Source: Rotaria socialis (lineage: Eukaryota; Rotifera; Eurotatoria; Philodinida; Philodinidae). Taken from it: a stretch of DNA of 64,000 nt. The notes beneath the pieces are model-generated. The model saw nothing but the letters and a program-made list of their open reading frames with translations. It did no database searches and had not been told where the DNA came from. The stretch covers positions 1 through 64,000 of the forward strand of contig CAJNYU010002723.1 of assembly GCA_905331475.1 (NCBI GenBank). The letters are read 5' to 3'. A program made the position numbers and the translations under genes. Positions 27,368 to 36,868 of this stretch are shown here, piece after piece (within the stretch, counting starts at the first letter, position 1; each line of letters opens with the position of its first letter).

Positions 27368-28234
27368 ATGATGCTTGAATACAAAAGAATGAATCGAATA
27401 TTACATTCTTTTATTGGTGTCAGTCTATTATTTATTTTCATTTTTCTTTATATTGGTCTTCGCCCAATATTCATACTTGCTAGTGTAACTTTAGGAATAT
27501 TTCTTGCTGATTATTTATTAATTCCATTTGTTTGTCTTTATCAAGCGTTCATTCAATGGTTACCTTTATTATTTGAATTAAATATTTTCAATGGAATATT
27601 AATGGTAACTCGATTATTTCATTTTTCAAAATTCTGGTCCATTACTTTGCTTAGTATTAGTATTATACGAAGTATTATTCTTATTTATTATCGTCATTTG
27701 CCAATCAAGGATCATCATCGTTTATACATAGCAAATAAAATTCAATTAATATCTAAATTTATTATAGAACAATCAAAAGATATTTATCCTCGTTTCATTC
27801 AACTATTTCATACTAGTGACGATAATGATTTGGATAAATTTCAATTAGAACAAATCAATTCTGATGAAAATGTTATCTATGAACATGATGAAACTATTCA
27901 ACGTTTTCAAAAACTTGCTGATGAACTTTCATCGCCAACAATATCCAATATTGATTGTTCAATGAATTCAACACCACCTATTCGTCGTCATCATCAGCGT
28001 CTTCTTCAACACAGCGAAAATGAACCTTTATCACGAACACCAATAACACCAGTTCACACAGATTTACCTAGAGGAAAAATTTTACATTCAACTATCAATG
28101 GATCATATGCGGGACCGATGACAAGAAATCGTACCAGGACTGGTGGTAAACCTTCAATATTAAAATCACCAGGGACAAACAAGACACCAGTAGATTCGAC
28201 TTTCATAATTTCCAAATACAATGATAATAATTAA
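27368..28234 (+). CDS. Membrane protein with reticulon-type hairpins (ARL6IP1-like, tentative)
   Basis: Single exon, 288 residues, ATG 27368. Hydrophobic stretches lie at residues about 13-31, 33-62 and 89-108. The segment GIFLADYLLIPFVCLYQ after the first hairpin resembles CLADYLVPIL of ARL6IP1, an ER membrane-shaping protein with reticulon-like hairpins, and the second hydrophobic pair sits at the expected distance. From about residue 150 the tail is polar, acidic at first, then rich in Pro-directed Ser/Thr sites (SRTPITPVHTD, LKSPGTNKTP), unlike short vertebrate ARL6IP1. Family assignment is from memory of the motif and is tentative; a RETREG relative is an alternative. It shares an upstream region with the GCN2-like gene. 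Confidence 0.6.
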   Translation: MMLEYKRMNRILHSFIGVSLLFIFIFLYIGLRPIFILASVTLGIFLADYLLIPFVCLYQAFIQWLPLLFELNIFNGILMVTRLFHFSKFWSITLLSISIIRSIILIYYRHLPIKDHHRLYIANKIQLISKFIIEQSKDIYPRFIQLFHTSDDNDLDKFQLEQINSDENVIYEHDETIQRFQKLADELSSPTISNIDCSMNSTPPIRRHHQRLLQHSENEPLSRTPITPVHTDLPRGKILHSTINGSYAGPMTRNRTRTGGKPSILKSPGTNKTPVDSTFIISKYNDNN

Positions 28235-29171
28235 AGTCATTTATCCTAACAGGACAGATATTTTTCTATTGATGCTCATTTAATGTCTGATATTTCTTTT
28301 TTTCTATTTTTACTCTGTCAAAATTAATTAAATAAATATAAGAAAGATTATACACTAGATACACTTTAAATTACCAAAACAACGTTAAAAGAAAAAAACG
28401 TCAATTTGATGAATATGTCCTTTAATGTTTGTAGTTAATGCATTTAATATTTAGTAACTGTTCCCTGCATGTTATTTATGATTCGAATGATAGACAAAAT
28501 AGCTTTTTTTCTATGTTGGATCCAATTTTAAATGAGAACAGTATCAAAATGTTTGTAGATTTCTTCATGAACTCGAAAATATTAGACACGATTATAGATT
28601 CCTGTTTAAGAGTACGTTGAAATATTTAAAAAAAAGCGTGTCGAGTACAAATCTTGATTTCTATCCGAACAAAACTTCTACGGAAATAGTTTTAATATTC
28701 TAACTAAAAAGCTTGTATGAGATGTATCCTCAATGATATGTAGATTCGCTATTATTTCGATCGTTGAAGAAAATAATTCAATATTTATATTTTCAAATAG
28801 AAGTAGACAACAAACGCAATATTTTATGTACTCAAGGTTATCCAGCATTTATAATAACAGTGATATGATAAAACTAAAAAATTCAGGTTTATTTTGCAAG
28901 ATTACTATTTTTCTTCGCTATTTGATTGTTAATTCACTGCATCATTATTCAACATGGCTAGCATACAGAACAATTAGATTTGACTTTGGAAAAAATGAAT
29001 CTAACCGAATAAAATTAATTTATATTATTTAAATGATAGAAGGTCAATAGAAAATATACATATCTAAAAATAGTTTACGTTGAAACTATTACACATTTAT
29101 ATCTTGATATAGATAAGAAAAAAGACAAATAATACGCAAATTGAAGTTAACAATTATCACAAGTAAAAATA
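28235..29171. other. Gene-free stretch
   Basis: 3' flank of the membrane-protein gene and 5' flank of the oxygenase gene. Short open frames at 28438-28620 and 28733-29032 show no domain or splice context. Confidence 0.4.
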
Positions 29172-30507
29172 ATGCGTTCTTCAGCACTGTTGAAACAGAT
29201 TGCACCGGTTTGTAATTTTTTTCAAGCTTACTCGTCTTTCCTATTAGAATATTATTATTATATAGCTTGTAAGTCGTACATGGTACCGTCTTAGTTCAGT
29301 AACGGCGCATTCGGAATTACTACTTCATACTGACCCGGTTCTTCCAGTTATTGATTTTTCATCATTTGCAAGTAAAAATGATACAAATGATTATCCTCGT
29401 GATATAATCGAGAAACTAGCAAATGCCTGCGAACATGTTGGATTCTTTTATGCTATTGGTAAGTTCTTATTTTCTATTAAAATCTATAGGAAAGAAACAA
29501 TGGTTCTTCTCGAATAATTTAGGGCATGGAATATCGAATGAATTACTTCAACGAACACTATCTGTAACGCGTCAATTATTTAATCTTGATTCTAAAATAA
29601 AAAATCAATATGCTTCTCGTTCATTTGTTAATTCGCCCAAAGTCGGTAATCTATTAGGTGGTCTCGGTCGTGGCTATCAAAGTGTAGGAGAAAATGTTAC
29701 AAATTCCCTACGTGACCGTCACGAAGGTTTTGATCTCTATCGTGAATTAGACTCAAATCATCCAGCACGTTTGCAATTCAATAAGAAAAACTCGTCAAAT
29801 AAAAACCTACCTGATTATCGTGAAATGGCAATTGGGTGGAACCCATGGCCAAAAGAATTTCCATTATTTAAAGAAACGATAAATGAATACAAGTCAGAAA
29901 TGTTACAAGCTGGTGCACGCGTAATGCGTGGGATTGCTCTTTCATTGAATTTGCCATTAAATCATTTTGAATCAACATTTAATGATTCGTTTTGGGTAAA
30001 ATCATAGTCCAAAGATTTGTTTTTGCACCTATCTACTTCGTTTAATATTAGGTTATTCGATGTATTCGTTATCCATCGGTATATCCAGAGGACATGAAAT
30101 CACCAGAATATGGTCATGGATGTGGCGAACATGCCGATTATGGTTGGTTAACATTTGTTAATCAAGATCTTGATTCACGTAATTGTCTTCATGTTCGTAC
30201 TAATGATACATCAAAAGCAACATACGTATCAGCTGATCCGATTGTTGTTGAAGAACAAATCGCTTTAACATGTAATATTGGTGATATACTTGCATTTATT
30301 ACTAAAAATAAATATCGTTCAACGCGCCATTGTGTTGTTAATCCTGTTAAACCAGCTCGAGAACGTGTTTCTACTCCATTCTTTTTTGAACCAAATATTG
30401 ATGCCAAATTACGTATTAATGATACAACTCCGGAATGTTATTATGGAGAATATTTAATAAATAAAGTTCGAAATAATTTCAATTATGATAATAATCAAAC
30501 TCAATGA
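29172..30507 (+). CDS. 2-oxoglutarate/Fe(II) oxygenase of the isopenicillin N synthase-like family
   Basis: Four exons, 29172-29207, 29266-29458, 29523-29995 and 30052-30507, give 385 residues in one frame. An N-terminal DIOX_N region begins at VLPVIDFSSF and contains HVGFFYAIGHGI, typical of the family. The double-stranded beta-helix core carries the iron ligands His and Asp in CGEHADYGWLTF, the distal His in STRHCVVNP, and the 2-oxoglutarate-binding Arg-x-Ser in RERVSTPFFFEP. Family members oxidise small molecules such as hormones, alkaloids and peptides; the substrate cannot be read from sequence. The basic, hydrophobic N-terminus (MRSSALLKQIAPLVSRTWYR) could be a mitochondrial targeting peptide. 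The family is rich in bacteria, fungi and plants and sparse in animals, so transfer is plausible, followed by intron gain. AATAAA lies 182 bp past the stop. Confidence 0.85.
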
Positions 30508-30688
30508 TTATTTGATAAAATGTATATATTGATTTGTCTTATCAAGTCATTGAAAATTTGTTTACATCAACTAAATCCTAAACTTATTATTGAAGTTTTG
30601 TTTTCTAAAAATGAAAGCGATTCTCTTATTTTTTTTGTAATGCGACCGTATGTTTTTTAAGGTTTCATTGAATATGATTTGATTGATC

Positions 30689-30694
30689 AATAAA
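30689..30694 (+). promoter_or_regulatory. Likely polyadenylation signal of the oxygenase gene
   Basis: AATAAA in GATCAATAAAATATT, 182 bp after the oxygenase stop codon. Confidence 0.5.
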
Positions 30695-31049
30695 ATATTT
30701 CATCAGATAACTAAAATATGGCACCATTTTGTTCTGCTAATTCTAATTACCAGTTTTTATCTTAGCGGGAATCTATTCTTTTCATATTGTTATTTTGAGC
30801 ATCGGGTTTGAAAACTATACTATATAAATAATAGCTGATCTCACCGGGTGCATTTGTTTACGTAGTTGTAAACGAAATGAACATTGATTGATATGACGAA
30901 TACTAACAAACGCTGACGCTGAGCATGGCAACTATCTTATGAAAAGGTCATAATAAAGAAGCCTACTTATTCATTAGTGCCGGAAGAACTCATAAATAAC
31001 TGGTCTTCATCAAAGAAAACTACACTAGTCAATGACCTTGACTTCGATC

Positions 31050-31220
31050 TGTCCAGATTCTTGTTTTTCTTCAACATCAGACAAGATTCTTTTGTCATTC
31101 CTTCTGTACAAGATTCTTGCCTGAAAAAACAGATCTTGTCTTTCTGGCAAGCTTCTTGTGTTCTTGCAATCTTGTCTGATTCTTGTTTTCTTACAATTCT
31201 TGCCATTTTCGAACAAATTC
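31050..31220. repeat. Degenerate TTCTTG-motif array
   Basis: About ten copies of (A)(A/G)ATTCTTG or close variants lie within 170 bp at irregular spacing, several as imperfect palindromes (CAAGATTCTTG). It is not a clean tandem repeat. On the minus strand it reads as an open frame rich in Arg, Lys, Gln and Cys, without a known domain. Confidence 0.5.
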
Positions 31221-31502
31221 TTGCAATGCAAATGAATTTCATTTAGGCATCCATACGGTTGCCTCCTTTCGGTCCTATTATATTTTAATTTCAAATAAAA
31301 AAGTGCAAGAAAAGCACATTACATGTGCAAGGAAATATACAATAAACTCGTAATACGTACAAAAAAAATTAAGAAAGAAAAGAAACAAAAAACACTTGAA
31401 CAAAACTGTCTATTTAAAAAATATATCTGTTATAGTTCGTCCGCGTCATCTAGAAAAAAAAGAAGTAATATTCAAACTTCTGTATATTTATAAGTATATA
31501 TA

Positions 31503-31844
31503 TGTCGTATCGAAGTTACACCGGTCGACGAAGTTATAACTTCGACGCTCATAGCTATCGAAGTTATTGTTAATTCACTTATCAATAAATAATTTGCCAA
31601 AATGAATATTCTGATGCTGAATGTATGATAAAAAATTAAGTCTTTTCTAACAAATACTCATTTATTTGACGATATCGTTAAATAAATGAGTTTTTGTTAG
31701 AAAAAACTTAATTTTTTATCATACATTCAGCATCAGAATATTCATTTTGGTAAATTATTTATTGATAAGTGAATTAAAAATAACTTCGATAGCTATGAGC
31801 GTCGAAGTTATAACTTCGTCGATCGGTGTAACTTCGATACGACA
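31503..31844. mobile_element. Near-perfect 342-bp palindrome (foldback/MITE)
   Basis: The arms meet at GACGATATCGTT with centre at 31673/31674, and the whole sequence from TGTCGTATCGAAG to CTTCGATACGACA reads nearly the same on both strands, with only scattered mismatches or short indels. (TA)n flanks both sides, so a TA target duplication is possible but cannot be shown. Each arm has internal repeats of GAAGTTA/TAACTTC. The high arm identity means recent origin or recent correction. No coding sequence. Confidence 0.85.
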
Positions 31845-31998
31845 TATATATATATAATCATATTGTAACATTTGCGTCGCTTTCACGTATATTTATTAAA
31901 TGCCTGACTATAAAGCAAAATTCGATCAATCATGATTAAATAAATTGGATAGTAATGAAAATTCAGCAAAAACGTAGCTGAAGCTAGGCTCATCGTAA

Positions 31999-32259
31999 AC
32001 AACATTTATTTATACAATATGTCGTACTAGTGATCTAGACTGTTCTAGCAAAGGTTGGAAAGCTGTTGAACAGCACATGCAAAATGAAAAACTCAAAAAT
32101 AATTTAAATTCTTTGAAGAATAGCTCACAACTTACCTTTTCAATATCGGTAACAACATCTTCCACGTCGTCTACACATACTATTCAACTAGTTGATCCTA
32201 ATAAAACTTTGTTATTCGATGATCAAGTATCACAAACTGAAATTTTATGGGCGCTATAA
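31999..32259 (+). pseudogene. Fragment of a hAT-like transposase N-terminus
   Basis: Open frame with a zinc-finger-like module CRTSDLDCSSKGWKAVEQHM, then LKNNLNSLKNSSQLTF and a Ser/Thr linker ending in VSQTEILWAL. The pattern C-x6-C-x3-G-W-x2-V-x2-H followed by (K/T)AEILWAL is what I recall from the N-terminal part of invertebrate hAT-like transposases. The frame stops at TAA 32257-32259, before any catalytic region. It lies between the palindrome and a TA-flanked MITE. Family call is from motif memory. Confidence 0.5.
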
Positions 32260-32287
32260 TCTGTTCAAAATGCATCTTTCTAAAGTA

Positions 32288-32557
32288 CCCAGGTGAAAGA
32301 AGACGGCCCGTAAACGGCCTGAAACGGCCTAAAAACGATGTATAACGTTAAAAAACGGCGCCGTTTTCCGTCAGCTCGGAAAACGAAGAGAATAGTGTTG
32401 AAAACAATGGCCGCTTTCTAGCAAAAAAAAACAGTCCGTAAAACGAGCTGACGGATTACGGCGAAATAGGGTGAAAATTAGTGCCGTTTTATGTCGTTTT
32501 ATAGCAGTTTCAGGCCGTTTCCGATGGCCTTCCAGACGGCAGGATGATCCTCCTGGG
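32288..32557. mobile_element. 270-bp MITE with CCCAGG ends and TA target site
   Basis: Ends CCCAGGTGAA and, reversed, CCCAGGAGGA are flanked by TA on both sides (32286-32287 and 32558-32559). Inner parts are strongly self-complementary: AACGGCCTGAAACGGCC pairs with GGCCGTTTCAGG-like sequence at the other end, and CCGTCAGCTCG with CGAGCTGACGG. It is GC-richer than its surroundings. TA duplication fits the IS630-Tc1-mariner superfamily. Confidence 0.75.
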
Positions 32558-32559
32558 TA

Positions 32560-34673
32560 GACATTAAATAGAACCGATAGTCTGTCGAATGCATGTCATT
32601 TTTCCTAAGCACGAATATTTCTTGTAGGGTCGAAGGCTGAAAAAAATTCTCTCTTTCTTGAAACTAATTATCCTCGTTTTTCCTCTTTTTTTCTAAAATG
32701 CTTGGTGGGATGGGATGCCAGCATATTGGAAATACAAAGAATGATGGAGAAGTCGACAGAATGAAGACGACGATAATATTTTGCAATACTCATTAATCAC
32801 AAATATCGAGAAGAATATTTCTAGATTTGGTGAGTATACAAAAGATGTTACTCATGTATTTTTTTACACATTCATCTTTCTATTGAACGGTTTCGAGTCA
32901 ATTGCAACTGTCTTTGCATTTAGGTTTTGTTTTTTGTTGAATTTGATTAAGATCTCTTGTCTGATCTTAAATTGGTTTTAATAGACAAAGAGATTCACCA
33001 GTAAATCGATCACTGAATTTGTTTTTGCAAATCATTGTAATTTATTTCAACAATCGACTCTTTAAATTGATAAAATGACCGTATCAAATTCAGAGTATCG
33101 ATATAACACAAGACGATGTAAACGGTCCGTTGTTAATATATTTTACAATGATAGGCACAAAAAAATATATCGGTAAAATTTCTCATCTGAATCATGTTAA
33201 GTATTTGAAATACTTTTTACTAATTAAGATGTGCTTTTCTTTTTTTATTCTAGTTGAAGTTTATTGTTTCAAAAAATCTCCTTACTTCATCAAAATGACA
33301 GATTACTAATACAACAATAGATCGATATTTACATGCTGAAAAAGCGCTTCCCCCCTCTTTATATTTTTCATTTTGATAGAAAATAAACAAAAACAAAAAT
33401 TGTCATATTAGATTTTTCCTTGATGCTAAAACAAATGTTACGTATAACATAAGAAAGTACATCATTCATATCTCCATGTGGTACAAATAGAACTGTAAAA
33501 GGATGAAGAAAGAAAAATGACATTGGATTATTCCAGTATTCTTTTTTTGTCATATCAATCGATAATTATGTATGCTACGTGCATAAACAAGATAAACAGA
33601 GCTCAGTAGTTTTAGCCACACGTATGTCAAGGGTAATGCTTTATTGATTTTAGCAAAAGAGTGTGAAATTCTGTATAATGTAAGAATGCATAACGATTAT
33701 CTTTTCTATATGGCTATACCACTTGTAGCTCTAAAGAGATTAATTGTATTAGTCCATATCCTTTATTAGCGTCTGGCAATTCTCATAGAAAAAAAAACGT
33801 GTAACTAATATAATGAGAGAAATTGTCAGTTTCCCTAGCTACTTTTGTTTTTAATGCGGTGCGCAGCACAGTATTCTTGTAGTCCGTCGCGAGTTTTCTT
33901 TTGCTTTTACTTTCTCGACGTACGCATCTTTTTTTATCATTTTTTTCTTTCTAACTTGAGTGCGCATAAAAAATTTTCGTTATGTGACGCGATGATCTAC
34001 AGAACCGTAAATGATAGAAAATCCATGCAAACTAGATATGAAAGTTTCAAGATCGAACTTGCTACATTTTGTTTTCAAATTTTCAATACTAAGTTTCGTT
34101 CGCCTAAAAATATCATTCAAAAATGATGATTTTGTAAGGTTTTTATCGTTAGAGAGTATCAAGATAATAAAAAAGATGTCATCAAGCAATAGTAGCCAAT
34201 AGTCTATTTCTTCGCACTTGATATTAGATAGTGAATCGTTGAAATAATTTAATGTTCAATCAAAAGCATTCTCTAGGATTATGGTGATAATCACGAAAAA
34301 AACGTTTTCTCAGCAATGAATTCTATTACGATTATTTGAGAAATAAAAAAGAAATGTAATGATTTTTTGTTTTTTATTACAACTGCTGAAGACAGGAAAA
34401 TGTGTATATTCCAAGCGAATATGAAACTAATCAGGTCAAAACGATGTCTAATTAATTTTAAGATTGCTTGTTCCTTGTCCGTGAAATTTTTTATTTTTTC
34501 GTGTACTCGGCTCGTGCTTCGCACCGCATTTCGTATACGAGTGAAACTCAAATACCATCTAGTTTATATCTGTTCTATGTCATTTTTATGGTTTATATTG
34601 TCAAAACTATATGTATATGTAACTAGTTGATATTTGCTCTTGCTATCAAACAAACGATTTTTTTTAGATCGAA
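32560..34673. other. Gene-free stretch upstream of MscL
   Basis: No domain-bearing frame. The last bases, TTTTTTTTAG then ATCGAA before the MscL ATG, look like a 3' splice or trans-splice acceptor. Confidence 0.4.
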
Positions 34674-35203
34674 ATGGCACGTGCAAAAACATGTTGCTTC
34701 AACTTCTGTAAAGAATTTAAGGAGTATGAATTCGAATATTTAATATCTTTCGATATTTAATATCGTTTATATTATATAGTTTTGCTACGCGAGGCAATGT
34801 ATTGGATTTAGCTATTGGCATCGTTGTTGGTACAGCATTTACTAATGTCGTCCAATCATTAGTTGATGATATTATTACACCTCCGTTAGGTTTAGTTTTG
34901 GGCGGCGTTGACTTTGCGAATTTAACAATTAAAATGAATAATTTTGTTTATACAAATCAACCACCAGTTGTCATTCGTTATGGAAAATTTCTTCAAGCGA
35001 TTCTTAGTCTATTAATTGTAGCAATGGCACTATTTTGTATTATCAAAGGTGTAAATCACATATATAAAATATCGACTAAAAAGAAAAAAAAACATGAAGT
35101 CGAATCGATCATCGAAGCAAGTGAAGACATTAAACTGTTACGTGAAATTCGAGATCTGTTAGCTGGTAGAGCATATATACAAGCAACAACTATTCGAATA
35201 TAA
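34674..35203 (+). CDS. mscL: Large-conductance mechanosensitive channel MscL, intron-bearing
   Basis: Two exons, 34674-34723 and 34780-35203, give 157 residues; the 56-bp intron is GTATGA...TATATAG. The protein aligns along its full length with bacterial MscL: KEFKDFATRGNVLDLAIG matches KEFREFAMRGNVVDLAVG of E. coli, followed by VGTAF, LVDDIITPPLGLVLGGVDF, a short external loop, IRYGKFLQ and TM2 (LLIVAMALFCIIK). The C-terminal bundle motif LLREIRDLL is kept. TM1 is residues about 22-50 and TM2 about 75-98. At the pore constriction Leu is kept and Val23 is Ile. MscL is a homopentamer that opens under membrane tension. Unlike bacterial forms the N-terminus has three Cys (KTCCFNFC) and the linker a KKKKK run. 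Neighbours are ordinary animal genes, and the intron argues against bacterial contamination. Transfer from a bacterium is inferred. Confidence 0.93.
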
Positions 35204-36475
35204 TTTTCCGGCAATGTTTTTATGTATTATATTACTACGAAAAATCTAGATTGATTCATGCGTATATTTCATCTATTTTTATTCGATTGATAAAATACTT
35301 CTTAGTTTTAAAATAATGTTTGATATCTACTAAAAAATAAATCAATGAATCTTTTCGTCGATGTATTGCCTTAAGAAATGACCATAGTGTTGATTCATCA
35401 CTCTGATACACCTGAAGATTTAAATGAACTATTTTTAGAAATCAATATAAGCCCTATAAATTTGATTAGAAAGTTTTGAAGAAGAATTTATCTATGAACA
35501 TAAAGAATAAAAATTAATTCTTGCATTATGCTCACTTCACGGAAAGATACATCGAACCCTTCTCATATGTAAGTTGAATTTTGTAAAGTCTATATTATAG
35601 ATAACACACGTTCTCGTTTCAGAAAATGTCCTGGTTAAAATAAATTTGTCCTTCAAGATTAATTTTGCCATTAGACAAAATTTTTAATATCGATCAATCG
35701 TCTATTGACTATCTTTCTTTTGTTCAATCAACAGCGACTATCTCGTTGTCATACAACGCGAAAAATTGATCCAAAACATGGATTAACTCAATTGGGAAAA
35801 AAACGAAACATAGATAATCAATCGATCTATGAAAAGTCATAAAGAAAAAGTTTCAAAGAATCCAAGTTAGTCCCATTTCATGAAATGAATCTCACCAGAC
35901 GTGCTTGGAATTAATCACATAAATTCCAAATAAAAGTATCTTTATCATGAACAGAAATATGGCAAGACGCTACATCTCAATCTTCATTTGTTTTCTGCTT
36001 CGATGTTGATACAAATGTAAAGCATTAAGTAATACAATATGACAAGTGCATTCAAGTTTATATGTTAATGACAGACTCCGTAGCGACCTGAGTGCACAAT
36101 ATAGGTAGGATAGGATTTTGACGACAGAATTTTTACACGATTGCTAGAATAATATAGGAAATATATACGATCGATTCTTTTAGTAAAATACCCCGGATAA
36201 CAGATTTTATCATGTTGAGATATTCAAGATAAGGAAATTTGATGCAAAAAAAGCAAATTATAACAAAACAATGTATGTGCTTCATGTATTATTTATCTTC
36301 ATGAAAATAATATGAAATAGAAACATAAGAAAAAAGTATAGAAAAACGCATTGAAAATTTTGTATATGAATAATATGTAGAAGCGTGTTCTGTGGTTATT
36401 CTCTTTAAATAAATAAATAAAACAAACTGCATAAAGAAAACTCACAAATACGTAAATTATGAATTGGAAAATCGT
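35204..36475. other. Gene-free stretch
   Basis: AT-rich 3' flank of MscL. I see no exon, RNA gene or repeat. Confidence 0.4.
35336..35341 (+). promoter_or_regulatory. Likely polyadenylation signal of mscL
   Basis: AATAAA in TAAAAAATAAATCAATG, 133 bp after the MscL stop codon. Confidence 0.45.
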
Positions 36476-36868
36476 TTAACGTAAGATTAGTATTTGAATC
36501 AGTTTTCGTTTTTGTTTCTTCATTGTTTGCTGTTTATTAAATGCAAACTTTATTTTATTTTCAATATCAGCTAAGTCCTCTGTAACTTTCAATAGTTGCT
36601 CAATGATAACCTGACTTCTATTATCATCACTATTAATCAATATAGTAGCTTTCTCAATATCAAGATTATCCTTCTTCTTAATGAGCCTTATTTCCATTTT
36701 GCCTGTGTCGCAGCATGATTTGATCTCTAATTTCATCTGGCGGCCTTTTTCCTTTGATCTGTGACCAAAAATCGAAATGGGAAGCAGGCTCATTGCTTTT
36801 AGTATCTTTTGGTATGAATTGATATTGCACAGTAAATAAAATAAAAATATTAATCTAGAGAAAAACAT
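36476..36868 (-). CDS. Hypothetical small secreted protein
   Basis: An uninterrupted frame from a true ATG (36868) gives 130 residues. It starts with a signal-peptide-like segment (MFFSRLIFLFYLLCNINSYQ) and continues as a charged, Lys/Ile/Asp-rich chain with a likely helical or coiled-coil stretch (EQLLKVTEDLADIENKIKF) and a basic tail. Residue use is more protein-like than the neighbouring noncoding frames. No family is recognised, no splice sites are needed, and no neighbour hints at a role. It could be a chance frame. Confidence 0.35.
   Translation of the reverse strand: MFFSRLIFLFYLLCNINSYQKILKAMSLLPISIFGHRSKEKGRQMKLEIKSCCDTGKMEIRLIKKKDNLDIEKATILINSDDNRSQVIIEQLLKVTEDLADIENKIKFAFNKQQTMKKQKRKLIQILILR

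Noticed and set aside
34674-35203. Bacterial contamination as the source of MscL
   Set aside because: The coding sequence is interrupted by a GT-AG intron with frame kept, base composition matches the surroundings, and animal genes lie on both sides.
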